A stretch of DNA of 64,000 bases from Hemerocallis citrina (lineage: Eukaryota > Streptophyta > Magnoliopsida > Asparagales > Asphodelaceae), in the NCBI GenBank assembly GCA_017893485.1, contig CM030367.1, forward strand, positions 144,449,767-144,513,766. The letters run 5' to 3'. The position numbers and the translations under genes are program-made. This document shows positions 43,990-54,340 of the stretch, one piece after another; position 1 is the first letter of the stretch, and every line of letters starts with the position of its first letter. A model generated the notes under the pieces. That model ran no database searches. It saw nothing but the letters and a program-made list of their open reading frames with translations, and had not been told where the DNA came from.

Positions 43990-46900
43990 TTAGAGAGGCG
44001 CCGGGGCGCTCTCTTGGTATTTCAGGAGGTGATCGGCATTCCAGGTCCTCGGGAGCTCTCTACCGTCCATGTCCTCAAGTCGATATGCCCCAGGCCGAAC
44101 AACTTTTGTGACCCGGTACGGCCCTTCCCAATTCGGAGCTAGCTTGCCCTTCTGACTGGGGAGGGATATGGCTAGCTTTCTCAACACCAGATCTCCTTGC
44201 TCGAGGTTGGCGGGCCGGACTTTCTTGTTGTAGGCTAGCTCGACTCTCCTTCTGTAATTTTGCTGCCGAATCGATGCCCTTTCCCTCAGTTCATCTATCA
44301 GGTCCAAGTTTCCTCTGAGTTCCCTGGCATTCTGCGCTTCGTCATAGGCGATGAGCCGAGGGGAAGGAATTCCGACCTCAAGGGATATTACGGCCTCGGC
44401 CCCATAAGTAAGGCTGAAAGGGGACTCTCCAGTGGGCGTCCGCTTGCTTGTGCGGTAGTTCCACAACACATTAGGGAGTTGGTCGACCCACTGTCCTTTG
44501 GAGCACTTGTCCAACCTCTTCTTGAGCCCCGCAAGGATCTGCTTATTAGCATTCTCGGCTTGTCCGTTCGACTGGGGGTGCGAGACGGATGAGAAACGCT
44601 GTTGAATGACGAGGTCGTCGCACAGGGTTCGGAATGCTGAGCCAGTGAACTGGGTCCCATTATCTGTCACGAGGACGCGCGGGACGCCGAATCTGCATAT
44701 AATGTTCTTCCAGAAGAACTGCACCACTTTGTTCTCTGTTATCGTGGCGAGGGGCTCGGCCTCGACCCACTTCGAGAAGTAGTCGATAGCTACGACTAAA
44801 AACTTGAGCTGTCCCGGAGCTGGAGGGAAAGGCCCTATCAAGTCCATTCCCCACATCGCGAAGGGGATAGGGCTCGATAGGGAGGTGAGGTTGGCTTGTG
44901 GGAGGCGTCGGATGCTGGAGTGTCTCTGGCAGGAGCCGCACTGCCGAACGTGTCGTTCGGCATCTTGGAGAAGCGTCGGCCAGAAGTACCCATAATTCAG
45001 AGCTTTCCGGGCCAGGGACCTAAATCCCGAGTGTGCCCCGCCGATCCCTTCATGAAGCTCCTGTAGGGCATATTTAGCCTGATCCGGAGAGAGGCATCGT
45101 AGATATGGCCGGCCGTCTATTTGGGAGAAGGAGCGCTTGTATAGGATGTCCTCGATTAAGACATAGCGCTCGGCTCGGGTTCTAACTCGGCGTGCTTCTT
45201 TGGGATCTTGAGGCAGAACTCCATCCCTTAAGAATTCCACCAGTGGTTTCATCCAATTGTCCTGCAGCGTGACCGGCAATGTCTCCATCGAGCTAGGCGT
45301 CTCGTCTTCGATGCTCGGTTTGGAGAGGACTTCGATCAGCACGGTCTGTTCAAGACCCTGCAGAGAAGACGAAGCCAATTTGGAGAGAGCATCGGCCTGT
45401 GAGTTCTCCTCCCGAGGGACACGCTGGATGATGGCTTCTTCGAACCGACCCATCAGACCCCGGACCTTGGCGAGGTACTTAGCCATTCGCTCATCCCGGG
45501 CCTCGTACTCGCCCAAGACCTGATTCACAACTAGTTGGGAGTCACTGTGAACCCGAAGGCGCTGCGCCCCAGCACTTCGTGCGAGTCCGAGGCCAGCTAT
45601 GAGGGCCTCGTATTCCGCCTCGTTGTTTGAAGCCTTGAAGTTCAGGCGGATCGCATACTGCAAGACGAAGTTGTCAGGGCCGTTTAAGATAATCCCGGCG
45701 TCGCTTCCTTCACTGCAAGAGGACCCGTCCACGAAGACTGTCCAAATGGGGGGCCCATTTGGGACGTGGCCGACCTTAGGGATGGTGCTCTCTACAATGA
45801 AGTCAGCGAGAGCCTGAGCCTTAATTGCCGTCCGAGGCTGATAAGTGATGTCGTGCTGACTCAGTTCTACGGACCATTTCATTAGCCGACCCGAGGTCTC
45901 TGGCTTGTGGAGGATCTGCTTTAGCGGTTGATCGATGAGGACGATGACTGAATGAGATTGGAAGTAGGGCCGAAGCTTTCTTGCTGCCATGACGAGGGCG
46001 TAGGCTATCTTTTCTATCCTCGGATAACGGAGCTCGGCATCCCGAAGTACCTTGCTCACGTAGTAAATAGGTCTCTGGGTCCGGTCCTCTTCTCTGACCA
46101 GGACAGCGCTCAGGGACTGCTCGGAGGCTGCCAAGTAGAGGAAGAGAGGCTCGCCTGGGACCGGCTTACTGAGCAGAGGGGGGTTCGCCAGATAGGCTTT
46201 CAGCTGGTCGAACGATGCTTGCTGTGCCTCGCCCCATTCAAATCCCTTAGCGCCTCGGAGCGCTTTGAAGAAGGGAAGGCACTTTTCCCCTGATTTGGAG
46301 AGGAACCGACCAATGGCTGCGAGCCGACCGGTGAGCTTCTGCACCTCTTTGACGTTCCGAGGCGGGCCCATGTCTAATATGGCTTTGATCTTTTCGGGGT
46401 TAGCTTCAATCCCCCGCTGGCTCACCATGAAACCGAGGAACTTGCCCGAGGAGACTCCGAACGCACACTTGTTCGGGTTCAGCCGCATGTTGTACTTCCT
46501 CAATACGCCGAAAGCCTCTTGGAGGTCGGCTACATGGTCGGTGCCGCGGGTGCTCTTGACGAGCATGTCGTCAACGTACACCTCCATGTTTCGGCCGATC
46601 TGATGCTGAAAGACCTTGTTGACGAGGCGCTGGTAGGTGGCGCCCGCGTTCTTCAAACCGAACGGCATTACTCGGTAGCAGTAGAGGCCTTGGTCGGTGA
46701 CGAAGGAGGTCTTCGGGATGTCCGGAGGGAACATCCGGATTTGGTTGTAGCCCGAGAAGGCATCCATGAAGCTGAGGAGCTCATGGCCCGAGGTGGCGTC
46801 GATTAGGGTGTCGATGTTCGGGAGAGGGAAGGGATCCTTCGGACACGCTTTGTTGAGGTCGGTGAAGTCGATGCATATCCTCCACGAGCCGTTGGACTTC

Positions 46901-49722
46901 TTGACCATCACAACATTCGACAGCCACTCGGGATAATTCACCTCCTGGATGAACTTGGCCTTCAGCAGCTTATCCACTTCCTCCTTGATTGCCTGCTGCC
47001 GCTCGGGAGCGAACTTTCGCCTCTTCTGCTGAACCGGTTTGCACCCCGGCTCGACGCTTAGTCGGTGGACGAGCAAGTCTTCGGAGATGCCGGGCATATC
47101 CGCGGCCGACCAAGCAAATAGGTCGCGGTTACCCCGGATGCATCTCACCAGGTCGGAGAATAGCACGGTCGGCAAGGACTTGCTGACGAGGAATTTTCGG
47201 CTCGGATCCTCGTCGGAGAAGAGTACTTCTTCTAACTCGTCCGCTGGCTCGGACGTTGGGCGAGCCTTCGGCTCGGGGATCTCGAGTGTCTCGAGCGAGA
47301 GCACTGGTCCCCCGGTGGAAGTCATGTAGCACTTCCGAGCTGTTTCCTGGCTTCCCCTGACTTCCCCTACCCCCGACCGAGTGGGGAACTTCATCTTCAA
47401 GTGGTATGCCGAGGGGACAGCCTCAAGAGCGGCTAGGCCGGGGCGGCCGAGGATGACATTGTATGCTGCCGGGACGTCAACGACCATGAAGTCCATGGGC
47501 TCGGTCCGGGTAGTAGGGGTGCTCCCCGCAGTAACGTCAAGGGTTATCACCCCTTCGACGGTTACCGGGACCCCCGTGAACCCGTGTAGAGTATATCCGG
47601 CCGGCTTGAGACGGTCTCGGGATAGCTGGAGGCCCTGGAAGGCCGAGAGGAATAGGATGTTGACCGAACTCCCGTTGTCAACCAAAATCCTCTGCACCTT
47701 GAAGTTGGCCATGCGGAGGTCGATGACGAGGGCATCACAGTGAGGGGTTCGGACTCCTTCGAGATCGGCGTCGGAGAAGGACACGGGCACACCGAAGCCC
47801 TTGGGTGGAGGAGCACTGTGGACCGAGTTCACCTCTCGGACGAAGGCTTTCCGAGACGTATTAGAGGAGCCGCCCATGGGGCCCCCGTGGATCATATGCA
47901 GAACCCTTTCTTCTTCGAACTCAGGTGTTACTTCACGCCGCTCAGAGCGCTTGTTAGCCCCCCGAGGGGGAGGAGAGTTCCGATCTGTCCGATCGTTAGC
48001 CTTCACGAACTTCGCCAACTGCCCCCTTCGGATGAGGGATTCGATCTCATCTCTCAAAGCCCGACAGTCATTCGTCTCGTGCCCGTGGTCTCGGTGATAC
48101 CGACACCACTTGTCTTTGTCCCTCCTCTTCGCCGGTTTGTGCATCCTCGGGGCTGGAGGGAGAACCCCCTCCTTCTCTACCTCCATGAGGATGGTGGAGA
48201 CATTAGTTGTGAGGGGCGTGAATTTCTCGAACCTGGGGGGAGGACGACGCTGGCCGCCTCCGTCCTTCATTGTCTTCTTGGCCCCCTCTTCCTCCGTTGC
48301 CTTCCTCTTCGAGCCGGAGGAGGGTCCTCCGAAGTTCGGGAGGGACTCGGCTTCCTCGGCTCGGATGTATTTCTCGCACCTCAGTAGGAGGTCGGCGAAG
48401 TTGGTAGGCGGCTTCTTCGCTAGGGACGAGCGGAGGTTGGAGTTGAGGACGTTCGACTGGAACGCCACTGTCGCCACGGATTGGTCTAAGGAGGCAATCG
48501 ACCTGACTTCTGCAGTGAACCTCTTCACATAGTCCCGCAGCTTCTCTCCCCTTTCCTGCCGGAGGTTCAGAAGGGAGAGACTCGTCTTCTCGGCCCGTCG
48601 GCTGCTCACAAAGTGAGTTATGAACAGTGTCTCAAACTGCTCAAATGAAAAGATGGAGGCGGGGGCAAGCCTGGAATACCATTCCCGAGCCGAACCCCGA
48701 AGGGTGGCCGGGAAGGTCCTGCAGAGTATGGCGTCGGAGACTTGGTGGATCAGCATTAGAGTCTTAAAACTCTCGACGTGATCTACTGGGTCGGACTCGC
48801 CAGAGTACGTTTCAAACTGCGGAGGTTTGAAACCCCTCGGTATGCGAGCTTCCATGATTGTCCGAGAGAAGGGCGGTCTGTTCGGGCGAACAGTCCCTGC
48901 TCTGGACTCCTCTTCTCGGTCCATACGGACAATGCGCCTCTCCACCTCATGGAGGCGGCGGTCAAAGGCGTCGTCCCCTCGCCGGTAACCGTATGACTCT
49001 TCGGACTCTTCCTCATAAGAGGGAGAACGTGGACTCCGGCGCCGGTACCCCTCGGATCGGCGGGGACTGTACTGTTGCTGACGACTGGGAGCCTGGAGAG
49101 GACTTCGTGACCGGCGGTGAGGACTGGGAATCCGAGGGGGTGTTGGGATCCTCGGGGGGTTTTGGTTGTTGGCACGGGCGTTCAGGGCCTGCAGTACGGT
49201 CTCCTGAAACTGGAGGAACTCGGCGCGGCTGATGGGTACCTCATGGTCCCTCGGACGATGCCGATCCTCGGGGGAACGCGGCCTCCTCCTTCGGTGTTCG
49301 GGAGATGCCGCTCGGCCTCTCCGGTACGGAGATCTCCGCCTGTCTCGGGGACGAGGTGACCGCTCACCCTGACGCTGTCGGGAGGCTCCCGCTCGGGCCC
49401 GCCTCTCGTCAGGGTGCGTGCGGAGGTCGTTCTCCTTCTGGCGGTTCTGGAGCGTGAAGCCGAGGTCGGGGTTATGGGAGGCCATCGAGTCCGAGGACCC
49501 GTTACGGACCGAGACATGGTCCTGGATGGGCTGCTTCAGCTTCTGGCCGTTGGGACCGGCGGGACCATTGTTGGGTTGTTGCTGAGGATGAGGAGGCTGG
49601 ACCGGTTGGGCCGGCGGAGGAAGCCCAGATTGGGGAATTGGATTGACGGGGGTATCCTCCGTAGGGTCGGCGGGGTTGGCCGCCCGGTTGGATCCTCTGG
49701 ATCTGTTCTTCTTCGGAGGCAT
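43990..49722 (-). CDS. Element C Gag-Pol polyprotein, 1910 residues, intact
   Basis: Single frame without frameshift, started at 49722 just inside the primer site. Residues 1-280 are disordered and basic. Gag is at 285-460 (FKPPQFETYSGESDPVDHVE). A zinc-knuckle-like CRYHRDHGHETNDC is at 540-553. Protease is at about 665-775, with VDNGSS around Asp682. RT is at 900-1110, with YVDD at 1049-1052. The first RNase H is at about 1170-1300. The second, archaeal-like RNase H is at 1325-1450, with Asp1332, Glu1370, Asp1394 and Asp1444. Integrase follows: zinc-binding His1557, His1564, Cys1595, Cys1598 and catalytic Asp1627, Asp1687, Glu1723 (the last two with 35 residues between). The C-terminus ends in WNADHLLKYQ. 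All catalytic residues are present. With the 110-base array behind it, this is the complete sense coding part of element C. Confidence 0.97.
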   Translation of the reverse strand: MPPKKNRSRGSNRAANPADPTEDTPVNPIPQSGLPPPAQPVQPPHPQQQPNNGPAGPNGQKLKQPIQDHVSVRNGSSDSMASHNPDLGFTLQNRQKENDLRTHPDERRARAGASRQRQGERSPRPRDRRRSPYRRGRAASPEHRRRRPRSPEDRHRPRDHEVPISRAEFLQFQETVLQALNARANNQNPPRIPTPPRIPSPHRRSRSPLQAPSRQQQYSPRRSEGYRRRSPRSPSYEEESEESYGYRRGDDAFDRRLHEVERRIVRMDREEESRAGTVRPNRPPFSRTIMEARIPRGFKPPQFETYSGESDPVDHVESFKTLMLIHQVSDAILCRTFPATLRGSAREWYSRLAPASIFSFEQFETLFITHFVSSRRAEKTSLSLLNLRQERGEKLRDYVKRFTAEVRSIASLDQSVATVAFQSNVLNSNLRSSLAKKPPTNFADLLLRCEKYIRAEEAESLPNFGGPSSGSKRKATEEEGAKKTMKDGGGQRRPPPRFEKFTPLTTNVSTILMEVEKEGVLPPAPRMHKPAKRRDKDKWCRYHRDHGHETNDCRALRDEIESLIRRGQLAKFVKANDRTDRNSPPPRGANKRSERREVTPEFEEERVLHMIHGGPMGGSSNTSRKAFVREVNSVHSAPPPKGFGVPVSFSDADLEGVRTPHCDALVIDLRMANFKVQRILVDNGSSVNILFLSAFQGLQLSRDRLKPAGYTLHGFTGVPVTVEGVITLDVTAGSTPTTRTEPMDFMVVDVPAAYNVILGRPGLAALEAVPSAYHLKMKFPTRSGVGEVRGSQETARKCYMTSTGGPVLSLETLEIPEPKARPTSEPADELEEVLFSDEDPSRKFLVSKSLPTVLFSDLVRCIRGNRDLFAWSAADMPGISEDLLVHRLSVEPGCKPVQQKRRKFAPERQQAIKEEVDKLLKAKFIQEVNYPEWLSNVVMVKKSNGSWRICIDFTDLNKACPKDPFPLPNIDTLIDATSGHELLSFMDAFSGYNQIRMFPPDIPKTSFVTDQGLYCYRVMPFGLKNAGATYQRLVNKVFQHQIGRNMEVYVDDMLVKSTRGTDHVADLQEAFGVLRKYNMRLNPNKCAFGVSSGKFLGFMVSQRGIEANPEKIKAILDMGPPRNVKEVQKLTGRLAAIGRFLSKSGEKCLPFFKALRGAKGFEWGEAQQASFDQLKAYLANPPLLSKPVPGEPLFLYLAASEQSLSAVLVREEDRTQRPIYYVSKVLRDAELRYPRIEKIAYALVMAARKLRPYFQSHSVIVLIDQPLKQILHKPETSGRLMKWSVELSQHDITYQPRTAIKAQALADFIVESTIPKVGHVPNGPPIWTVFVDGSSCSEGSDAGIILNGPDNFVLQYAIRLNFKASNNEAEYEALIAGLGLARSAGAQRLRVHSDSQLVVNQVLGEYEARDERMAKYLAKVRGLMGRFEEAIIQRVPREENSQADALSKLASSSLQGLEQTVLIEVLSKPSIEDETPSSMETLPVTLQDNWMKPLVEFLRDGVLPQDPKEARRVRTRAERYVLIEDILYKRSFSQIDGRPYLRCLSPDQAKYALQELHEGIGGAHSGFRSLARKALNYGYFWPTLLQDAERHVRQCGSCQRHSSIRRLPQANLTSLSSPIPFAMWGMDLIGPFPPAPGQLKFLVVAIDYFSKWVEAEPLATITENKVVQFFWKNIICRFGVPRVLVTDNGTQFTGSAFRTLCDDLVIQQRFSSVSHPQSNGQAENANKQILAGLKKRLDKCSKGQWVDQLPNVLWNYRTSKRTPTGESPFSLTYGAEAVISLEVGIPSPRLIAYDEAQNARELRGNLDLIDELRERASIRQQNYRRRVELAYNKKVRPANLEQGDLVLRKLAISLPSQKGKLAPNWEGPYRVTKVVRPGAYRLEDMDGRELPRTWNADHLLKYQESAPAPL

Positions 49723-49770
49723 GGCGATGGAAGGCGAGGAAGGAGAAGCTGAGGTCGTTCGTGTGGTGGA

Positions 49771-49788
49771 TTCCCACAGACGGCGCCA
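49771..49788 (-). promoter_or_regulatory. Element C primer binding site
   Basis: Minus strand TGGCGCCGTCTGTGGGAA, three bases inside the 5' LTR. Same as in B. Confidence 0.8.
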
Positions 49789-49791
49789 ATC

Positions 49792-50383
49792 TGTTACCGC
49801 TGATTTCGGTGTGGGGGTAAACAGATAGAATTTGTGAGTCCGGGAAACACCTGAACGATTGACTCAGCCTTCTTGCTCCTGGCACAACCTGCAAGGAAGT
49901 GCGAAACACCGGGGTTGATTCCGGCGACGCACCCTCCGACGCTCTTGTCAGTAATCAGGAAAAGATTAAGAACGAGCTTAAGTGGTCAAAGAGTGATTAA
50001 CCTGGTCTCGGTGGTAGAGGGGTTGTATTTATAGTCGCCTTTGGAACGATTTGGGGGCCTAATTTCCTGCCTAACAAATAGGAGAAAAATCCTCCTATTC
50101 TGTTTTGGGAAGTTAGGCCTTGATTCCCTGGTGAGAGCTAATCAGGTTTATTGATTTGACCAAATCAGTGGCCTGATTCTCTTCTTGGTGGATTGGGCTT
50201 GTATCGGGTCGGGACCCGTACCCAATTGAAGTGGATCTATTCGCGGGTGGTTGGTTCTGTGAGAAGGAGGCCCAATACCCGTTTTGGATCCATCTGTATG
50301 TGAAATTACCTTTTTACCCCCGTGCTTCAGGATTCGTGATCGATCTGGACGGTCCCGATTTAACCCCAATTTTAGCCATATCA
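49792..50383 (-). repeat. Element C 5' LTR
   Basis: Pairs with 35455-36046. Minus-strand TATA box (plus text tatttata) at 50026-50033 drives the gag-pol RNA. Followed by ATGGG. Confidence 0.97.
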
Positions 50384-50431
50384 ATGGGCAATTGAAATAA
50401 TTCAAGTATAGTGCTTTTTGTGGAATTTATA

Positions 50432-53400
50432 TTTTTTTTGATGAATCAGATAGGATCTTACGCCCCAGCCATCAAAATATTATATATGGAATCAGTCAAT
50501 AGTAATTTTACAAGCCGTAAAATGAAGGAACATACACATAGCAACAAAATTACAGGTAAAAGAAAGAACTCTAAACTAAAGCATGCATCAGCAGAACAGA
50601 GGATAGCTCGAAGAAGAACCGGCACCGACTAGGCTTGGATTCATCAGCCAAGGATAGGGCCACGAAAAACAAAGAACTCAGAGCCCTTCCCGTGACATCC
50701 TAGCAGTAGCAATCCACTGAGCCGCCTCACTGGCAACACCAACAATCCAGCATAAAGTCGGCCAGCAGTAGCAGCAAAACTGAAACACAACCTGCTCCCA
50801 ATCGATGGGATAAAACCCAATAATAGTAACACCACTAAGCAACAATAAGATAGGGAAGATAAAGTAATAGAAATCGAAGGCTAAGACATGATAGAGAAGA
50901 AAACATTCTCAATTATACAACCCAAGAGAGGGAAAATAGTGACTCAGGTGGAAAGAGGCAATCAACTACATGAGACCTCAAAATAAACTTCATACTCAAC
51001 AAACCAAACAGGGAAATAGAGATCCAGCCGACAAAGCTGCCGTATGCACATAAGAACCGCCGAGTAGAGCAGCCTCATAAAGAAGTGCCCCAACAATACG
51101 ATAATCATCCAAAAAAACCAACCATGCGAGAAATATAAAACGATATTAGAGCAGGCCAAAGTAACCCCCAGAGGAATTCAGCACTGTTCAAACAAACATA
51201 AGAACATCAGAAGGCTACAACCAACCAACATAATCCAGGATAACCACATATAATAACATATGCTAACACAACATAGGGGAAAGATGAAGCACAGTAGGTA
51301 CAATAAGTCAGCAGCGCAGCAAACAACAGCAACCAAAAACGAACAAAAACATCAGTCATCAAGAGATAAGGAAGGTGCTACCACTGCCAGAAACAGCCAA
51401 ACAAAATAAACAAAAGCCCCGAAAGGTAAGGAGCAAGGCTCACAGGGGATCAGAGCTGGTAGCCGCATCTAGGTTAGATACTTTATCCTGCAAGATGAAC
51501 AAGGGAGGTGAGGAGATAAGTTAAATCCAGAGACAAGTGCAAAACCAAGGATTAAAGAGCATTAAGAGTGCAAAGGCATTGATAAGCATTTCTTAAAAGG
51601 TGAGAAAAGTGAGTGGTTAAGCCCTTGTTATCTAACACCGAAGACCAAAGATTGAAAAGTAATAAAAACTCATCAATTAAAACCGCTACAGAGGATCTAT
51701 GATTTCGGAACAGCCTATTGTTCCTCTCTTTCCAAACGATCCAAATAATAGTGTGGACCGATAGAGTCCAAGCTTTACTGAAAGAAGGGCTCGAGAGCTT
51801 AGCAGACCAAACGGAGTCCAAGAGAAGAGGGATAGAAATAGTCCCCCAAGCCAGAGTGCAAATCTTCCATAAGGGAATAACAGTGGGACACTGAGTGAAG
51901 AGGTGGTTAACGTTTTCCTCGTGCTGATCGCACAAGACGCAAAGCTGACCCCAGGCCAGGTTGCGTTTGTTCAAGACATCGACAGTCAGAAACTTGTTAT
52001 TAAAAGCTAGCCAGGAAGTGATCTTAACCTTAAGGAGAACCGACAAATCCCAGATATGTTTGGCGGAGGGAGACTTCACTCCTCTCGAGTTGAGGAAGTT
52101 ATAAAAAGTGTTAACAGAAAAAACCCCAGCAGATGACCACCGCCAACCAACGCCCTCGGTCGGTCGCCATTCATAGCTGTTAAGGTAACGAATGAGCCTA
52201 TCAAAGACCTCGGACAAAGCTGGGGAGAGTTCACATGTGAAAGGAATCAACCAAAAACGATTATCATCAATCAAGATGAAAGAGTGCTATCGAGGCGAAG
52301 GGGAGGACTGTGAGGCGGAAAAGGGAAGGGAATGCCGAAGCAAGCGTGGTGTTGCCGATCCACAGATCAGTCCACAACTTAGCCCTCGATCCGTCTTTGC
52401 AGATGCGAAAAATACCACACTAGAACGCAGCCGAAGCTTTCCAAATGCCTTTCCAAAAGGGGGAGGCACGGTGATGGGTCGCCTCGGGAAATTCCCACCA
52501 GTTGGAAGAAGCCGAGCGGAAACCTCTAATGTATTGGACCCATGGCAAATGGTCAGAATTATGAAACTTCCATAACCATTTCCCTAAGAGAGCTAAGTTA
52601 TGATTACGAATGTCAATGACACCAAGTCCCCCTTCCTCCTTAGAAGTACAGATCAGCTTCCACTAACACAGGTGGGAACCAGGTTTGAAGGAAGAAGAGC
52701 CATTCCAGAAGAAATTACTTCTAATCTGATCAATTCTTTTGATGACCCAAGAAGGTATGAAATAGAAAGACATAAAATATAGGGGCATGGCAGAAATCAC
52801 CGAATTAATGAGAGTAAGTCTACCACCTCTGGATAAGAGCTTGCTAGACCAAACGTTGAGCCTGGCTTCCACTCTATCGATAAGAGGAATCCAGTCCGAT
52901 CGATGCAGTTTGCCCCAACGAAGGGGGATAACCTAAGTAGGTAATCGGAAAGGAAGCGATGGGGCAGTTAAAGATGTTGGAAACAACAATCTGACGGTTG
53001 GTTGAACCTCCCAACCATAGAACGGAGGACTTTTGAAAATTAATTGATAAACCGGAAGCCAATTCAAAACAGTAAAGGAGAAGTTTGAGGTTACGGAGGG
53101 AGTGAAAATTCGGTTTGGTGAATATGATTGTGTCGTCAGCATATTGGAGATTGAGCACTCCCTCAAACAAAGGGGAGCTGCCTAGGCCCTCGACCATATT
53201 CAAGTTCCAAGCATTACGCAGAAGTTTGCTAAAGACATCTGCGACGAGAGAAAAGAGCAGAGAAGATAGGGGATCTCCTTGACGGAGTCCACATCTGATT
53301 TTGAATTTGTGACCTTCTGAACCATTGATGAAAAGGGAGGAGGTGCCCGAAAAGAGGCTGGATTTAATCCAGGCGGCCCATTTGGGACCAAATCCCCGAA

Positions 53401-53938
53401 AAACGAGAAGGTCCAGGAGGAAGTCCCAATTAACGTTATCGTAAGCTTTTTGAAAGTCAAGCTTAAGAAGGATGCCTTCCGACTTAGTACGATGACAGTG
53501 AGAGATGATTTCCTGAGCGGAAGCCACACTGTCAAGAATGAAGCGATCTTTGATAAACCCAGATTGAGCTGAGTCTATTAAGGGAGAGATAATAACACTA
53601 AGTCTGGAAGACAATACTTTCATAATAATTTTGAAAGAAGTGTTGATCAGGCTAATCGGTCTAAATTCCGAGACAAGGTGAGCCCCCGCAACTTTGGGGA
53701 TAAGCACGATGTGCGCGTAATTAATACGATCAAAAGAGAAGTTACCTTGGTACAGATCTTGAAACATCTTAAGAAGGTCTGCCTTGAGCAGATCCCAAAA
53801 TTTTTGGAAGAAGAAAGCGGAAAAGCCATCGGGCCCAGGCGCGGAATCACTTTTTAAAACGAATACTGCTGACTTAATCTCATCCAGGGAGAAAGGAGCC
53901 TCTAACGAGGAAAGGTCGTGATTTTGGACTCCGTAAAG
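50432..53938 (-). mobile_element. LINE-2: 5'-truncated L1-type LINE
   Basis: Target duplication gtggaatttata at 50420-50431 and 53939-53950. The T run at 50432-50439 is the poly(A) tail of a minus-strand element. The 3' end resembles that of LINE-1 and the proteins are very similar, so they are one family. The 5' end stops inside ORF2 before the RT core, as is usual for incomplete reverse transcription. Confidence 0.92.
51552..53938 (-). pseudogene. LINE-2 ORF2 remnant (RT and C-terminal part)
   Basis: RT is at 53850-52874 with FRPISLINTSFKIIMKVL, LDFQKAYDNVNWDFLLD, GLRQGDPLSSLLFSL and YADD. The frame changes near 52870, continues at 52872-52663 (NVWSSKLLSRGGRLTLINSV) and again at 52274-51552, which contains the zf-RVT region with LCVLCDQHEENVNHLFTQC. 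The endonuclease is missing. At least two frame breaks besides the truncation; no function expected. Confidence 0.9.
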
Positions 53939-53950
53939 GTGGAATTTATA

Positions 53951-54330
53951 TTGAATTGAAGTATAGGTTTTGTTGGGTCCGATTTTTAGGTGTCTTATTT
54001 TTTTTTTTTTTAGTGAAAGGTGTTTGTAGAAATAGAAGAGAGTAGTAAACTAGATAAAGAAAAGTAAAGTGATAAAAGATATCATAGTTGACATGAATCA
54101 ATGAATCCGACTAAAAATTAACCAAAAGATGACTACAAATCAGAATAGAATTCTGGGGAAAAAATCATAGCATTCTATTCAGAATAACAATTTTGGTCTT
54201 CTATTAGAGGGAAAAAAAACATTGATATTTATTTTTCACTATAAATCTATTTTTTATGAGTTAGTTTAATTGTATTAAATAATTCGAAGAACTTAATCTT
54301 GCTTACGACCCAATATAACGTTGCACAAGA
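53951..54330. other. AT-rich intergenic sequence
   Basis: No gene or element recognised. It probably belongs to the older sequence into which C and LINE-2 inserted, since joining 35449 to 50389 and 50431 to 53951 gives continuous AT-rich text. Confidence 0.5.
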
Positions 54331-54340
54331 TACACCCAAT

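Larger units (their letters stand above)
35455..50383 (-). mobile_element. Element C: complete 14.9 kb Ty3/gypsy (Tat) retrotransposon
   Basis: LTRs of 592 bases at 35455-36046 and 49792-50383 differ, by eye, at only two positions. The duplication ATGGG is at 35450-35454 and 50384-50388. On the minus strand the order is: 5' LTR, primer site, one long gag-pol frame (49722-43990), a 110-base tandem array, then three plus-strand ORFs with their promoter, the polypurine tract and the 3' LTR. All enzymes needed for movement are present and unbroken. The dual RNase H and the long 3' region with antisense frames place it in the Tat lineage. It is the best candidate for an active autonomous element here. 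Confidence 0.97.
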
